A DNA stretch of 64,000 nucleotides from Pantoea sp. Mb-10 (GCF_021272205.1 NZ_JAJSDX010000002.1:124001-188000), one strand, 5' to 3'; positions 9,979-20,490 are shown, counted from the first letter of the stretch. Notes: generated by a model not told the origin, from the sequence alone. Numbers and translations are program-made.

Positions 9979-11573
9979 AAGCGATGCGACAAAACGATCG
10001 CTGGCGCTGGCTGACCGCCGGTGCCGTTGCGGTTTGCCTGCTGGCATTTACCCTGCTGGTTGGCCTGCTCGGCTGGCAAGGCCTGCGCGCATTCTGGCCC
10101 CATCCGGTAGACCAATACCTGTTTCAGCCCCCCGGGGGCGCGGCGGTGACCGTGTTGGGAGAGACCGTGCAGCAAAAGCAGCAGGGCTCGCGCTGGCACT
10201 ACACGGTGAAAACCGGCAACCGCGACTTTGCGGCACCCGATTTCCGCCTCTTAGTTAGCGAAGGGGCGGCCAAAATGCGCCGCCCTGCGGACGCCATCGT
10301 GCTCCAGCGCCGCAGCGGCGGAAACGCATACGGCTGGCTGATCGAACTGCGCGAGGACAATGAGGTATTGACCGCGCGCAACCGCAACGCGCTGCTGCAG
10401 CAGCGCCTGCACCAGGTGCACGAACAACTGCGGCAGGCCAGTGACATTCGCCGTATCGACATGGCGCGGGTCAATGCACAGTTAGATGCGCTGCAATTAC
10501 AGGCCGAGGCGCAGCGGCGCAATAACGCGTTTACCCCTGAAGTTGAATCCGAATATGAAGCCAATCGCGCCGCGTTACAGCGCCGCTTCAGCGCGCTGGC
10601 GCAACAGCTGGCGTTGGTGCAGCAGGCCAGCCAGCGCGACACGCTGGTACTGCGCGATGTCCAGGGGCAGGATCATCTCATCCCCCTCGCTAACGTGGTG
10701 GATGCCTGGTATCCCAACGCCATGAGCCCCGGCCAGAAAGTGCAGCACTTTTTGCGGCAGATTGGCCAGTTTGTCAGTGATTCTCCCCTTGATGGCGGCA
10801 GCGAAAACGGCGTCTTTCCGGCGATCTTTGGCACAGTGCTAATGGTATTACTGATGTCGGTTATTGTGATGCCGCTGGGCGTCGTCGCCGCCATCTGGCT
10901 GCATGAATACGCGGGGCGCAACGCCTTGACGCGACTGGTGCGCATCGCGGTGGTGAATCTGGCCGGCGTGCCGTCGATTGTGTACGGCGTATTTGGCCTG
11001 GGCTTTTTTGTCTGGCTGGTGGGCGGCACGATCGACCAGCTGTTTTTCGCCAGCACGCTGCCGAATCCCACTTTTGGCACGCCCGGACTGCTGTGGGCTG
11101 CCTTGACGCTGGCGCTGTTGACACTGCCCGTGGTGATCGTGGCAACCGAAGAGGGATTATCGCGTATCCCGGATAACCTGCGGCAGGGATCGTTGGCGCT
11201 GGGCGCGACGCAGGCGGAAACGCTGTGGCGCGTGGTGCTGCCGCTGGCGGTGCCGGCCATGCTCACCGGACTGATTCTGGCCGTGGCGCGCGCCGCAGGC
11301 GAAACGGCGCCGCTGATGCTGGTCGGCGTGGTGAAGATGGTCCCCGAGCTGCCGGTGGATGCGGTCTTTCCTTATCTGCATCTCGATCGCAAATTCATGC
11401 ACCTCGGCTTTCAGATTTACGATCTGGCGTTCCAGAGCCCGAATATCGATGCGGATCGACCGCTGGTTTACGCCACCGCGCTGCTGCTGGTGGTGATTGT
11501 TCTTTCGCTCAATGTGCTGGCAATGGCGCTGCGCCATCGGCTGCGCGAGCGCTACCGGCTTATGCTGCCCTAG
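9975..11573 (+). CDS. PstA-like phosphate ABC transporter permease with coiled-coil insert
   Basis: A 532-residue permease (E. coli PstA is about 296). An N-terminal helix (about 13-35) leads into a periplasmic region whose residues 125-220 are Gln/Arg/Leu-rich with heptad-like spacing, a probable coiled coil. The C-terminal 250 residues form the PstA core, with the [19 protein letters not shown] and [14 protein letters not shown] segments and the EAA loop [24 protein letters not shown] overlap with the PstC-like gene implies translational coupling. The partner ATPase follows after 11 bp. Phosphate is the expected substrate from homology. Confidence 0.82.
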   Translation: MKAMRQNDRWRWLTAGAVAVCLLAFTLLVGLLGWQGLRAFWPHPVDQYLFQPPGGAAVTVLGETVQQKQQGSRWHYTVKTGNRDFAAPDFRLLVSEGAAKMRRPADAIVLQRRSGGNAYGWLIELREDNEVLTARNRNALLQQRLHQVHEQLRQASDIRRIDMARVNAQLDALQLQAEAQRRNNAFTPEVESEYEANRAALQRRFSALAQQLALVQQASQRDTLVLRDVQGQDHLIPLANVVDAWYPNAMSPGQKVQHFLRQIGQFVSDSPLDGGSENGVFPAIFGTVLMVLLMSVIVMPLGVVAAIWLHEYAGRNALTRLVRIAVVNLAGVPSIVYGVFGLGFFVWLVGGTIDQLFFASTLPNPTFGTPGLLWAALTLALLTLPVVIVATEEGLSRIPDNLRQGSLALGATQAETLWRVVLPLAVPAMLTGLILAVARAAGETAPLMLVGVVKMVPELPVDAVFPYLHLDRKFMHLGFQIYDLAFQSPNIDADRPLVYATALLLVVIVLSLNVLAMALRHRLRERYRLMLP

Positions 11574-11584
11574 AAGGTTTTCTC

Positions 11585-12352
11585 ATGACGCCCGATTACG
11601 ACATTGCGCTTACCGTTAATCAGCTGTCGCTGTGGTACGGCGAACGCCAGGCGCTGAATAATATTGCGCTGCAGATCCCGAAAAATCGCATCACGGCGCT
11701 GATCGGCCCTTCCGGCTGCGGCAAATCCACGCTGCTGCGCTGCTTTAATCGCATGAATGACGTGATTGACGGCTGCCGTATTGAGGGGGAGATCGGGCTC
11801 GATCAGCTGGCTATTACCGAGCCCAGCCAGGATCTGCCGGCGCTGCGCCGTCGCATCGGCATGGTGTTTCAGCGGCCCAATCCCTTTCCCAAGTCGATCT
11901 ACGAAAATGTGGTGTACGGCCTGCGTTTGCAGGGGGTGCGCGATCGCCGGGTGCTGAACGCCGCCTGCGAGCGCGCGCTGCGAGCGGCGGCGCTGTGGAG
12001 CGAGGTCAAGGATCAACTGGGGCAGAATGCCCTGACGCTTTCAAGTGGGCAGCAGCAGCGGCTGGTAATTGCCCGCGCCATCGCCATCGAACCGGAAGTG
12101 CTGCTGCTTGATGAGCCGACTTCGGCACTCGACCCCATCTCCACGCTGGTGATTGAAGAGTTGATGACCACGCTAAAGCAGCACTTTACGCTGGTGCTGG
12201 TGACGCACAATATGCAGCAGGCGGCGCGCGTCTCCGATTACACCGCCTTCATGGACAGCGGTCAGCTGATTGAATTTGATGAAACCGACCGTATGTTTAC
12301 CGCCCCGCGCGTGCGCAAAACCGAAGAGTACATTACCGGACGCTTTGGCTGA
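11585..12352 (+). CDS. pstB: Phosphate ABC transporter ATP-binding protein PstB
   Basis: A 255-residue ABC ATPase. Walker A is [12 protein letters not shown], followed by the PstB-type CFNRMND. The Q-loop region reads [19 protein letters not shown], which is diagnostic for PstB. The signature is LSSGQQQRL, a variant of the usual LSGGQ. Walker B is [13 protein letters not shown], and the switch histidine is in LVTHNMQQA. The end matches PstB ([11 protein letters not shown]). Third gene of the operon; neither pstS nor phoU follows, and the next gene is the convergent purN. Confidence 0.9.
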   Translation: MTPDYDIALTVNQLSLWYGERQALNNIALQIPKNRITALIGPSGCGKSTLLRCFNRMNDVIDGCRIEGEIGLDQLAITEPSQDLPALRRRIGMVFQRPNPFPKSIYENVVYGLRLQGVRDRRVLNAACERALRAAALWSEVKDQLGQNALTLSSGQQQRLVIARAIAIEPEVLLLDEPTSALDPISTLVIEELMTTLKQHFTLVLVTHNMQQAARVSDYTAFMDSGQLIEFDETDRMFTAPRVRKTEEYITGRFG

Positions 12353-12462
12353 GCAATGCCGTACACCGCGAGAGATGAGAAATCTTTCAGGCAGAAGAGA
12401 GAGCAGGCGAAGCGTCTACGGGCGCTGACGACCGCACCCGCAAACTGAGCCACACGTGAAAA

Positions 12463-13101
12463 TCAGTCGTGCGCGTAACCGTGGGCGGGCAGCGGGGCGC
12501 CATCCAGCCAGGCCATGCCTTCACGCATCTGCAAACGCCCGTCAATAAACCACCCGATCACCAGCGGATAGATCGCGTGCTCCTGATGCTGAACGCGAGC
12601 GATGACATCCGCTTCCGTGTCGTCGGCAAACACCGGCACGCGCGCCTGCAAAATTACCGGGCCGCCATCCAGCTCCTCTGTGACAAAGTGCACGGAGGTG
12701 CCGTGTTCGGTGTCGCCGTTCTCCAGCGCCTGGCGGTGCGTGTGCAAACCAGGGTATTTCGGCAGCAGCGAGGGGTGAATATTGAGCAGACGATCGTGGT
12801 AGTGCGCCACAAACGCGCTGCTCAAAATTCGCATGTATCCCGCCAGCACCACCAGATCGGGGGCGTAAGCGTCGATCGCCTGCATTAGCTGGCGATCAAA
12901 GGCTTCACGGTTGGGATAATCGGTGGCAGTCAGCGCATGGGCAGGAATGCCCGCCTGCTGCGCGCGGGTCAGCCCGAAAGCGGAAGCCTTATTGCTGAAC
13001 ACGGCAGCGACGCTGCCGTTAATGCGCCCGCTGGTGCAGGCGTCGAGGATGGACTGGAGATTACTGCCGTTGCCGGAGATCAGGACAACCAGCTTTTTCA
13101 T
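12463..13101 (-). CDS. purN: Phosphoribosylglycinamide formyltransferase PurN
   Basis: A 212-residue enzyme that transfers a formyl group from 10-formyl-THF to GAR, the third step of purine synthesis. It starts [16 protein letters not shown]. The catalytic neighbourhood is intact: AGYMRILS, then [16 protein letters not shown], then [14 protein letters not shown]. The start at 13101 overlaps the purM stop by 4 bp, the usual purMN coupling. The longer open frame upstream lies inside purM. Confidence 0.96.
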   Translation of the reverse strand: MKKLVVLISGNGSNLQSILDACTSGRINGSVAAVFSNKASAFGLTRAQQAGIPAHALTATDYPNREAFDRQLMQAIDAYAPDLVVLAGYMRILSSAFVAHYHDRLLNIHPSLLPKYPGLHTHRQALENGDTEHGTSVHFVTEELDGGPVILQARVPVFADDTEADVIARVQHQEHAIYPLVIGWFIDGRLQMREGMAWLDGAPLPAHGYAHD

Positions 13102-14138
13102 GGATTGATAACCACGCGCTCGTCGGCGTCGGAGGCGATAATGGTACCAATTTTCCACGCCTGCTCGCCGGCATCGGTCATCAGCTGTACCGCTTTATCG
13201 GCATCAGCCGGACTCAGCGCAATCACCATGCCCACGCCGCAGTTAAAGGTGCGGTACATTTCGTGGCGGCTGACGTTACCGGCCTGCTGTAGCCAGCTAA
13301 ATACCGCCGGCCACTGCCAGCTTTTCTCATCCAGCACCGCCTGCGTGTTGTCCGGCAGCACGCGCGGGATATTTTCCCAGAAACCGCCGCCGGTGAGATG
13401 GGCGATAGCGTGCACGTTAACCTGCTCAATCAGGTTCAGAATATTTTTGACGTAAATGCGCGTAGGGGCCAGCAGATGGTCAGCCAGCGATTTGCCGTCC
13501 AGCTGTTTGGTTTCAGGATCGGTCTGGCTCACTTCCAGAATTTTGCGCACCAGCGAGTAGCCATTGGAGTGCGGACCGCTGGAACCCAGCGCGATCAGCA
13601 CGTCGCCGTCCTGCACTTTGCTGCCGTCGATGATCTCCGACTTTTCCACCACGCCCACGCAGAAACCGGCGACGTCATAATCTTCACCGTGGTACATGCC
13701 CGGCATTTCGGCGGTTTCGCCACCCACCAGCGCGCAGCCAGACTGCAGGCAGCCTTCGGCGATGCCGGTGATCACGGCGGAGGCAGTCTCCACATCCAGC
13801 TTGCCGGTGGCGTAATAATCCAGGAAGAACAGCGGCTCGGCGCCCTGGACCACTAAATCATTCACGCACATTGCCACCAGATCGATGCCGATGCTGTCGT
13901 GACGTTTCAAATCCATCGCCAGACGCAGCTTGGTGCCGACGCCGTCGGTTCCGGAGACCAGCACTGGCTCGCGGTATTTCTGCGGCAGCGCACAGAGCGC
14001 GCCGAAGCCGCCCAGCCCACCCATCACTTCCGGGCGGCGGGTTTTTTTCACTACGCCTTTAATGCGGTCAACCAGATCGTTACCGGCATCAATATCAACG
14101 CCGGCGTCTTTGTAGCTGAGAGAGGTTTTGTCGGTCAC
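13098..14138 (-). CDS. purM: Phosphoribosylformylglycinamidine cyclo-ligase PurM
   Basis: A 346-residue AIR synthetase, the fifth step of purine synthesis. I set the start at GTG 14138, as in E. coli purM, because the product then begins [16 protein letters not shown]. Motifs include [34 protein letters not shown] and [17 protein letters not shown] PurR operator lies about 65 bp upstream. It overlaps purN by 4 bp. Nearly every segment matches the E. coli enzyme. Confidence 0.97.
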   Translation of the reverse strand: MTDKTSLSYKDAGVDIDAGNDLVDRIKGVVKKTRRPEVMGGLGGFGALCALPQKYREPVLVSGTDGVGTKLRLAMDLKRHDSIGIDLVAMCVNDLVVQGAEPLFFLDYYATGKLDVETASAVITGIAEGCLQSGCALVGGETAEMPGMYHGEDYDVAGFCVGVVEKSEIIDGSKVQDGDVLIALGSSGPHSNGYSLVRKILEVSQTDPETKQLDGKSLADHLLAPTRIYVKNILNLIEQVNVHAIAHLTGGGFWENIPRVLPDNTQAVLDEKSWQWPAVFSWLQQAGNVSRHEMYRTFNCGVGMVIALSPADADKAVQLMTDAGEQAWKIGTIIASDADERVVINP

Positions 14139-14201
14139 TGCGGAATCCCCACGCGATTGCGGTTGGTGGCAAAAATTAAGCGCGGCAATTCTACCAGCGC
14201 A

Positions 14202-14217
14202 GGCAAACGTTTGCGAG
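14202..14217 (-). promoter_or_regulatory. PurR operator of purMN
   Basis: GGCAAACGTTTGCGAG matches the PurR consensus ACGCAAACGTTTGCGT at 13 of 16 positions, including the full CAAACGTTTG core. It sits 64 bp upstream of purM in the purM-upp divergent region, as expected for hypoxanthine/guanine-dependent repression of purMN. Confidence 0.8.
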
Positions 14218-14319
14218 TCCGATCTCACGGCCGTTGCAGCGCGCTATTTTTTTGCGCATCCTTATACCGGACGCACTCGGCGTTGACTAATCACCTGTGG
14301 CGCATTCACAAAAAGGCGG

Positions 14320-14340
14320 TATAATCCCGCGATTTTTTTT
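14320..14340 (+). promoter_or_regulatory. upp promoter -10 box and UTP-sensitive initiation region
   Basis: A perfect -10 box TATAAT (14320-14325) is followed by CCCGC and then G, A and eight T residues (14331-14340). The G and A fall 6 and 7 bases after the -10 box. This is the arrangement described for E. coli upp, where start choice between G6 and A7 and reiterative U addition in the T-tract make expression fall when UTP is high. No convincing -35 hexamer was found at optimal spacing. Confidence 0.75.
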
Positions 14341-14367
14341 AGCTCAACACATTCCGGGAGAACAATC

Positions 14368-14994
14368 ATGAAGATCGTGGAAGTCAAACACCCGCTGGTC
14401 AAACATAAACTGGGCTTGATGCGTGAGCATGATATCAGCACCAAACGCTTCCGCGAGCTGGCGTCAGAAGTGGGGAGCCTGCTGACGTATGAAGCCACAG
14501 CCGACCTGGAAACCGAACGCGTCACCATTGAAGGCTGGAACGGCCCGGTGGATGTCGATCAAATCAAAGGCAAAAAAATCACCGTGGTGCCGATCCTCCG
14601 CGCCGGTCTGGGCATGATGGAAGGCGTGCTGGAGCACGTGCCCAGCGCGCGTATCAGCGTGGTGGGCGTTTACCGTGATGAAGAGACGCTTGAGCCGGTG
14701 CCGTACTTCCAGAAGCTGGTTTCCAACATTGAAGAGCGCATGGCGCTGGTGGTGGACCCGATGCTGGCCACCGGTGGCTCAATGATCGCCACCATCGATC
14801 TGCTGAAAAAAGCGGGCTGCAGCAGCATCAAGGTGCTGGTGCTGGTCGCCGCGCCAGAAGGCATTGCGGCGCTGGAGAAAGCGCACCCTGACGTGGAGCT
14901 GTACACCGCCTCCATCGATCGTGGACTCAACGAAAAAGGCTACATCATTCCTGGCCTCGGTGACGCCGGGGACAAGATTTTTGGTACAAAATAA
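14368..14994 (+). CDS. upp: Uracil phosphoribosyltransferase
   Basis: A 208-residue salvage enzyme that converts uracil and PRPP to UMP. It begins [19 protein letters not shown]. Family motifs are [16 protein letters not shown], the PRPP-binding [18 protein letters not shown], and the C-terminal uracil-binding [35 protein letters not shown] before the start provides a good ribosome site. It heads the upp-uraA unit, with a terminator-like hairpin before uraA. Confidence 0.98.
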   Translation: MKIVEVKHPLVKHKLGLMREHDISTKRFRELASEVGSLLTYEATADLETERVTIEGWNGPVDVDQIKGKKITVVPILRAGLGMMEGVLEHVPSARISVVGVYRDEETLEPVPYFQKLVSNIEERMALVVDPMLATGGSMIATIDLLKKAGCSSIKVLVLVAAPEGIAALEKAHPDVELYTASIDRGLNEKGYIIPGLGDAGDKIFGTK

Positions 14995-15000
14995 CCATTG

Positions 15001-15027
15001 AGCCGGCCAGAGAGTCGGCTTTTTTTT
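15001..15027 (+). terminator. Terminator-like hairpin between upp and uraA
   Basis: AGCCG (15001-15005) pairs with CGGCT (15016-15020), extendable by GC-rich flanks, followed immediately by seven or more T residues. It begins 7 bp after the upp stop and about 90 bp before uraA, so uraA may depend on read-through or an internal promoter. Confidence 0.75.
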
Positions 15028-15117
15028 GGCAAAAAAACACCACAACAACAACCCGTAGCCGCATGCAGGTGGCCGCAGCGCTGCGCGCCATCTGCCTGCA
15101 CGCGGGATAGGGGATAG

Positions 15118-16404
15118 ATGATGACAAGACGCGCTATTGGCGTAAGCGAGCGCCCGCCGCTCCTGCAAACCATTCCACTCAGCCTGCAGCACCTGTTTGC
15201 CATGTTTGGCGCCACGGTGCTGGTGCCCATTCTGTTCCACATCAACCCGGCGACCGTGCTGCTGTTCAACGGCGTGGGCACGCTGCTGTATCTGTTTATC
15301 TGTAAAGGCAAGATCCCGGCCTACCTCGGCTCAAGCTTCGCCTTTATTTCTCCGGTACTGCTGCTGTTGCCGCTGGGATATGAAGTGGCGCTGGGCGGAT
15401 TTATCCTGTGCGGCGTGTTGTTCTGCATTGTGGCGCTGATCGTTAAAAAAGCCGGCACGGGCTGGCTGGACGTCATGTTCCCGCCGGCGGCAATGGGCGC
15501 GATTGTCGCGGTGATTGGCCTGGAGCTGGCGGGCGTGGCCGCTAACATGGCGGGACTGTTGCCCGCAGAGGGCAGTGCGCCAGACGGCAAAACCATTACC
15601 ATTTCCCTGGTAACGCTGGCGGTGACGGTATTTGGCTCGGTGCTGTTCCGCGGTTTTCTTGCGATCATCCCGATTTTGATCGGCGTGCTGGTGGGCTATG
15701 CGCTCTCGTCTGCCATGGGCATCGTAGACTGGCGCGCGGTGGAAAACGCGCCCTGGTTTGCCTTGCCGACCTTCTACACGCCGCGCTTTGAGTGGGCGGC
15801 GATGCTCACCATTTTACCGGCCGCGCTGGTGGTGATTGCCGAGCACGTCGGTCACCTTGTGGTCACCGCCAATATCGTGAAGAAGGATTTAATCCGCGAT
15901 CCCGGCCTGCATCGCTCGATGTTTGCCAACGGGTTGTCCACCCTGATTTCCGGCTTCTTTGGCTCCACGCCTAACACCACCTACGGTGAGAATATTGGCG
16001 TGATGGCCATTACCCGCGTTTACAGCACGTGGGTCATTGGCGGCGCGGCGATCTTCGCCATTCTGCTCTCCTGCGTCGGTAAACTGGCGGCAGCGATCCA
16101 GGCGATCCCGGTGCCGGTGATGGGCGGCGTATCGCTGCTGCTGTACGGCGTGATTGGCGCCTCCGGTATCCGCGTGTTGATTGAATCCAAAGTGGACTAC
16201 AACAAAGCGCAGAACCTGATCCTGACGTCAGTGATCCTGATCATTGGCGTCAGCGGGGCCAAAGTGCACATCGGCGCGGCGGAGTTGAAAGGGATGGCGC
16301 TGGCCACGTTGGTGGGCGTAGCATTGGCGCTGATTTTCCGCATTATCAGCCTGTTACGCCCAGAAGAGGTGATTCTGGACGCGGAAGAGAAGCGCGACGC
16401 ATAG
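15118..16404 (+). CDS. uraA: Uracil:proton symporter UraA
   Basis: A 428-residue inner-membrane uracil/H+ symporter of the NCS2/NAT family. It begins MMTRRAIGVSERPPLLQTI; ATG 15121 is an equally good start. Twelve to fourteen hydrophobic segments are visible. Family marks include LQHLFAMFGATVLVP near the N-terminus, VVIAEHVGHLVVTANIV (the uracil-binding Glu/His helix) and FFGSTPNTTYGENIGVMAIT. It delivers uracil to Upp, encoded just upstream. Confidence 0.97.
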   Translation: MMTRRAIGVSERPPLLQTIPLSLQHLFAMFGATVLVPILFHINPATVLLFNGVGTLLYLFICKGKIPAYLGSSFAFISPVLLLLPLGYEVALGGFILCGVLFCIVALIVKKAGTGWLDVMFPPAAMGAIVAVIGLELAGVAANMAGLLPAEGSAPDGKTITISLVTLAVTVFGSVLFRGFLAIIPILIGVLVGYALSSAMGIVDWRAVENAPWFALPTFYTPRFEWAAMLTILPAALVVIAEHVGHLVVTANIVKKDLIRDPGLHRSMFANGLSTLISGFFGSTPNTTYGENIGVMAITRVYSTWVIGGAAIFAILLSCVGKLAAAIQAIPVPVMGGVSLLLYGVIGASGIRVLIESKVDYNKAQNLILTSVILIIGVSGAKVHIGAAELKGMALATLVGVALALIFRIISLLRPEEVILDAEEKRDA

Positions 16405-16497
16405 CGTCCACGCGCGGGCACGGAAGCCCGTTTTGCCTGCGCTAAGGATCGTGCTAAACTTGCGCCGTTTTCTGCCCGCTCATCCGTTGAGGTACTT

Positions 16498-17199
16498 CTG
16501 AACACGCCGGCACAGCTCTCACTGCCACTCTATTTACCCGATGATGAAACCTTTGCCAGTTTCTGGCCGGGGGAAAATCCAGCGCTGTTAGCCGCGCTCA
16601 AGGGCGCGCTCGCGCAGCAGCACGGCAGCTATCTCTATTTTTGGTCACGCGAAGGCGGCGGGCGCAGCCATTTGCTGCATGCGGCCTGCGCGGAGATGTC
16701 CGCGCGCGGGGAAGCCGTGGGCTACGTGCCGCTGGATAAGCGCACCTGGTTTGTGCCGGAGGTGCTGGAAGGCATGGAAAACCTGGCGCTGGTGTGCATC
16801 GATAATATTGAGTGCATCGCCGGCGATCCCGAATGGGAAATGGCGATCTTTGATCTCTACAACCGCATTCTGGAACTGGGGAAAACCCGGCTGTTGATCA
16901 CCGGCGATCGCCCGCCGCGTCAGCTCAATCTGGGCTTGCCTGACCTGGCTTCGCGCCTCGACTGGGGGCAGATTTACCGCCTGCAGCCGCTGTCTGACGA
17001 GGACAAATTGCAGGCGATGCAGCTGCGCGCTGGACTGCGCGGCTTTGAGCTGCCAGAAGATGTCGGACGCTTCCTGCTGAAGCGCCTTGACCGTGAAATG
17101 CGCACGCTGTTTGATACGCTGGATCGCCTCGATCGCGCCTCCATCAGCGCGCAGCGCAAGCTCACCATTCCGTTCGTGAAAGAAGCACTGGAACTTTAA
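16498..17199 (+). CDS. hda: DnaA regulatory inactivator Hda, CTG start
   Basis: A 233-residue AAA+ protein that, with the DNA-loaded sliding clamp, promotes ATP hydrolysis by DnaA. I place the start at CTG 16498. The next residues [15 protein letters not shown] carry the clamp-binding QLSLPL box and match E. coli Hda, which is also reported to start with CUG. No ATG, GTG or TTG lies in frame between the uraA stop (16402-16404) and this CTG. The first conventional start (TTG 16672) would lose the clamp box and 58 residues. A TTGAGG ribosome site lies upstream. The AAA+ parts include [11 protein letters not shown] (Walker B) and [17 protein letters not shown]. Confidence 0.93.
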   Translation: MNTPAQLSLPLYLPDDETFASFWPGENPALLAALKGALAQQHGSYLYFWSREGGGRSHLLHAACAEMSARGEAVGYVPLDKRTWFVPEVLEGMENLALVCIDNIECIAGDPEWEMAIFDLYNRILELGKTRLLITGDRPPRQLNLGLPDLASRLDWGQIYRLQPLSDEDKLQAMQLRAGLRGFELPEDVGRFLLKRLDREMRTLFDTLDRLDRASISAQRKLTIPFVKEALEL

Positions 17200-17543
17200 A
17201 GGATCGCCAGTACCGCCTCAGGTGGTCGGCCGATGCGCGCCCGCTCGCCGTTGACCACAATGGGCCGCTCGAGCAAAATTGGCGTTTCTATCAGCGCCTG
17301 CAGCAGGCGATCCTCACTCAGCGCCGGGTTGTCTAAATCCTGTTGTGCATACGCCTCTTCACCCCGCCGCATCACCTCGCGTGCGCTCTGCATGCCCAGC
17401 TGACGCAGCAGCGTTTTCAGCGTGGCCCGATCCAGCGGTGTCTCCAGATAGCGCACTTCTTCAATCTCCAGGCCCTGCGCCTGCAGCAGCGCCAGCGTGG
17501 CGCGACTCTTGCTGCAGCGCGGATTGTGATAAATACGCACCAT
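17196..17543 (-). CDS. yfgD: ArsC-family reductase (YfgD type)
   Basis: A 115-residue thioredoxin-fold protein of the ArsC family, with the catalytic cysteine in [12 protein letters not shown] (Cys10). The family's later arginines are in RRGEEAY and near [21 protein letters not shown]. coli yfgD occupies the same place, next to hda and bepA. It may act as a glutaredoxin-coupled arsenate reductase, but no ars genes are nearby, so the substrate is uncertain. Its stop overlaps the end of hda by 4 bp (convergent). It lies 5 bp downstream of bepA. Confidence 0.88.
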   Translation of the reverse strand: MVRIYHNPRCSKSRATLALLQAQGLEIEEVRYLETPLDRATLKTLLRQLGMQSAREVMRRGEEAYAQQDLDNPALSEDRLLQALIETPILLERPIVVNGERARIGRPPEAVLAIL

Positions 17544-17548
17544 TCTGC

Positions 17549-19012
17549 TTAACCTTTTTGGTATTGACGGAAGCGCTTTTGCAGCTCCCGGAACTGATCG
17601 ATACGCGCATCGTAGCGCGCTTGTTTGAGGCTGCCCAGCGGCACTTGGGCGCTGGCGCTGCTCAGCGTGGTGATCGCCTGATCGAGCTGGCCATTCAAGG
17701 CCAGGCCTTCCGCGCGTGCCGACAGCTCCTCATCGCGCAGCCCCTGCATCGCTGACGCCTGCGCCAGCAGATCCCAGGCATTGACGTCATCGGCGTGGGC
17801 GAAGGTGTAGCGATTCAAAATGCGACTGGCGTTGGCAGGCTGTTTTGCTTCGACATAGGCGTTCGCCAGGTTCAGCTGCAATACCGGATTGCTGCTGCTG
17901 CCCTTGGCGGCCGTTAACAGCGCAATGGCCTGCTGGGGCTGGTGCAGACCGATATCAATGTCGGTCATGATATCCAGCAGCCAGACATTATCAGGCTGTT
18001 TGGCCAATAGCGGGGCAATGATTTTTTTGGCGTTCTCAAAGCTTTTGGCCTGCAAGAACTGCACCGCGCGTCCGTACTGCGCGGCCATTTGCTCGCGCGT
18101 GTTGCCTTTGGCGTATTCGTTGAGCAAGTCGTCGGTGAGCTGATTGCGTCCGGTAGAATACATGCCGAGCGCGCGCACTTTGGCCAGGTAAAAGCCTTCG
18201 CTGGACTGCACCACCACAGGACGCATCTGATTGGCCCGATTACGCGCGTCCGCCAAACGGCTGTCTGGCAGCGGGTGCGTGAGTAAGATCTCCGGCGGTT
18301 TGGAGGAGAAGCGACTTTGGTCTGCCAGCTTCTGCAAAAAGTTCGGCATCGCCTGCGGGTCAAAACCGGCGCGTTGCAGCACCTGAATGCCAATGCGATC
18401 CGCTTCCTGTTCATTGCCCTGCGTAAAGCTAATGATACCTTGCTGGGTGCCTGCCAGCGTCCCGGTGAGCGCGGCCATGCCCACTTGTGGGCTGGCGATG
18501 GCCAGCAAAATCGATCCCAAGGCGCCGACCCACGTCAGCGGGGCATTGCGCTTCTGCTCCTCCATGGCGCGCGCCAGGTGACGCTGCGTCACGTGTGAGA
18601 TTTCGTGCGCCATCACCGACGCTAGCTGGCTTTCATTGTCGGTATAGCGAAACAGCGAAGCGTGCAGCACCACGTTGCCGCCAAAGAAGGCAAACGCGTT
18701 CAGCTCATCATTTTGAATCAGGAAAAAGTGAAAAGGCGTGCGCACCGAGTAAGCGTGGGCAACCAGGCGCTGGCCCAGTTCGTTAATGTATTGGTTCAGC
18801 AGCGGATCGTTAATCAGCGGCGCACTGGCGCGCAGCTGACGCACATAGAAATCGCCAATTTGCAGTTCCTGATTAATCGAAAGCGTGGAGCCTGCGGTGG
18901 TGCCCATGTCAGGCAGGGTATCACTCAGGTCGGCGCGAGAGGGCAGCGCGGCCGTGAGCAGCAGAGCGGGAAAGAGCGTCGCCAACGCTGTTTTTTTCAA
19001 CCGGTTTAACAT
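17549..19012 (-). CDS. bepA: Beta-barrel assembly-enhancing protease BepA
   Basis: A 487-residue periplasmic M48-family zinc metalloprotease/chaperone that helps LptD and BAM-dependent outer-membrane assembly and degrades misfolded intermediates. A signal peptide (about 1-27) ends in SRA. The zinc site is HEISH at residues 136-140 with the third ligand in EQEADRIG (about 202). The C-terminal 170 residues form a TPR-rich domain. The start [18 protein letters not shown] gives a complete signal sequence. Length equals E. coli BepA. Confidence 0.95.
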   Translation of the reverse strand: MLNRLKKTALATLFPALLLTAALPSRADLSDTLPDMGTTAGSTLSINQELQIGDFYVRQLRASAPLINDPLLNQYINELGQRLVAHAYSVRTPFHFFLIQNDELNAFAFFGGNVVLHASLFRYTDNESQLASVMAHEISHVTQRHLARAMEEQKRNAPLTWVGALGSILLAIASPQVGMAALTGTLAGTQQGIISFTQGNEQEADRIGIQVLQRAGFDPQAMPNFLQKLADQSRFSSKPPEILLTHPLPDSRLADARNRANQMRPVVVQSSEGFYLAKVRALGMYSTGRNQLTDDLLNEYAKGNTREQMAAQYGRAVQFLQAKSFENAKKIIAPLLAKQPDNVWLLDIMTDIDIGLHQPQQAIALLTAAKGSSSNPVLQLNLANAYVEAKQPANASRILNRYTFAHADDVNAWDLLAQASAMQGLRDEELSARAEGLALNGQLDQAITTLSSASAQVPLGSLKQARYDARIDQFRELQKRFRQYQKG

Positions 19013-19791
19013 GCCTTGATCCTGTAAATGTTGCCGCCAGCGAATCGGGCGCGCGTTCAGGGATGCTGCGCGAAATGCGGTGTCCGTCGGGCTCTATCTT
19101 AGACAAGCGCATCACGCAAGCAAGCGACGGGGCCGCAAAAAAACACGCTGCGCGCGCACCGCGCCTGAACGCGATTGAGGCAGCACGAAGCTCACCTGCA
19201 CTGCCGTGGGGCGGTATTTTGGCGAAGTGAGCAAAAATTGCAGTAAAAAATTGAATGCTTTAGCACGGCCCAACGGCGCTCAATGATCTTTTTTGCTTAA
19301 AGTTACGTAAATTCACTCAAAAATATTGAATTTGGCACGAATTTTTCCAGGTTTAGTCTGAAAAACGGCCGTGATTCCCCTCATTGTACCGGTGTCATCC
19401 ATCAGCATTGTTTATCGTGTCGGCAGCCTCACGGCCAGGGCGCACAGTTAAGACTGGTCGCGAAACCGGCTGGCGACAACCTTAGTTGCATTGTCATGCT
19501 CCCCTTTATCACGACCAATCATAGTGAGAGCGGTGAGAGGACCTCCATCAACGTCTTGATTCGTTGCGCCGAACGGCGCGGCGTTTCTGCCAGAAAGCGG
19601 TGCCGCCGCCCAGTAGGCTGGGCGTTTAGCGCTGCGTTCGCTGTGGTATAGATAACGCACTTTAAGGCGGACGGGCGGGAAGGCCTTACGCCTGCCCGCT
19701 GTCAAGGCGCCGCCCATTTTGATGCGGTTTGACAGGCGCAGCAGCGCTGCCCGGTCACCGGCATCTTTTTTTATGGTTGAGGAGAAATGTA
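19013..19791. other. Non-coding gap between bepA and the DsrE gene
   Basis: No convincing gene is seen in these 779 bp. Open frames on the minus strand (19448-19873) run into the DsrE gene and have no protein-like pattern. The stretch 19240-19420 is AT-richer than its surroundings and could hold the divergent promoters. A GC-rich inverted pair near 19670-19705 (CGGGCGGG against CCTGCCCG) could be a hairpin. E. coli has perM on the far side of bepA; no perM remnant was recognised. Confidence 0.5.
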
Positions 19792-20400
19792 ATGCGTCCA
19801 GTATCGTATGTGGTGATTGCCGCGTTAGCGGGTTTTGTCGGCGGAAACCTGCTGCAACTGCCTGAGTGGGCATCGAAAATCAGCGGTAAATTTGCCGAAC
19901 AAAAAACCGAACCGGCTGATTTCTGGAGCACGCCCGCGATTGAGGGGTACGGGAAAATTCACTTTGTGAATGTGCCTGACTACAATCCGGCGACCACACC
20001 CGGTTTGAGCAACAAAATTGTCTTCCAAATTAACCGTAACGAAGGGGACATCCACAAGCCTAATCTGGGCCTTGAGCGCGTCGCACGCGTGACTAACCTG
20101 TATTACGCGGCAGGCGTTCCGCTCGACAAGCTGAATTTCGTGGTCTCCATTAACAGCGATGCGGTGCCCGCTGCGCTTAACAACGAACAGTTCAAGAAAG
20201 CCTACGGCAGCGACAACCCGAATCTCAAACTGATTGATGAGCTGGAAAAAGCCGGCGTGAAGGTCACGATTTGCGATCAATCGGTGGCGTTTCATCAGCT
20301 GGAGCGTAACTGGATCGATACGCGGGTGACGCATACGATTTCCAGCGGTACCACGGTTGCCACGCTACAAAATGAAGGCTACGCCATCCTCGTGCTGTAA
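19792..20400 (+). CDS. DsrE-family protein, probably membrane-anchored or exported
   Basis: A 202-residue protein. I chose ATG 19792 because GAGGAGAAATGTA precedes it. An N-terminal hydrophobic stretch (about 4-24) is followed by a DsrE/DsrF-like alpha/beta domain: KIVFQINR strand, RVARVTNLYYAAGVP helix, KLNFVVSINSDAVPAAL, then GVKVTICDQSVAFHQL with one conserved cysteine, and a terminal ATLQNEGYAILVL. This layout is typical of stand-alone periplasmic DsrE-family proteins, which are poorly characterised. The next gene on the same strand starts 126 bp later after an operator-like palindrome, so this is probably a separate transcript. Confidence 0.75.
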   Translation: MRPVSYVVIAALAGFVGGNLLQLPEWASKISGKFAEQKTEPADFWSTPAIEGYGKIHFVNVPDYNPATTPGLSNKIVFQINRNEGDIHKPNLGLERVARVTNLYYAAGVPLDKLNFVVSINSDAVPAALNNEQFKKAYGSDNPNLKLIDELEKAGVKVTICDQSVAFHQLERNWIDTRVTHTISSGTTVATLQNEGYAILVL

Positions 20401-20490
20401 TGGCGCCTCGACAGCAGCGTTCGCTGCTGTCATCTCTCCGTCACTTCACCGCGATGTTCCTGTCACACGTTACCGCTAGTTTATGCGCCG

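Noticed and set aside
19448-19873. 141-codon minus-strand frame upstream of the DsrE gene
   Set aside because: It overlaps the DsrE gene and its ribosome site, shows no recognisable domain and has no ribosome site of its own.
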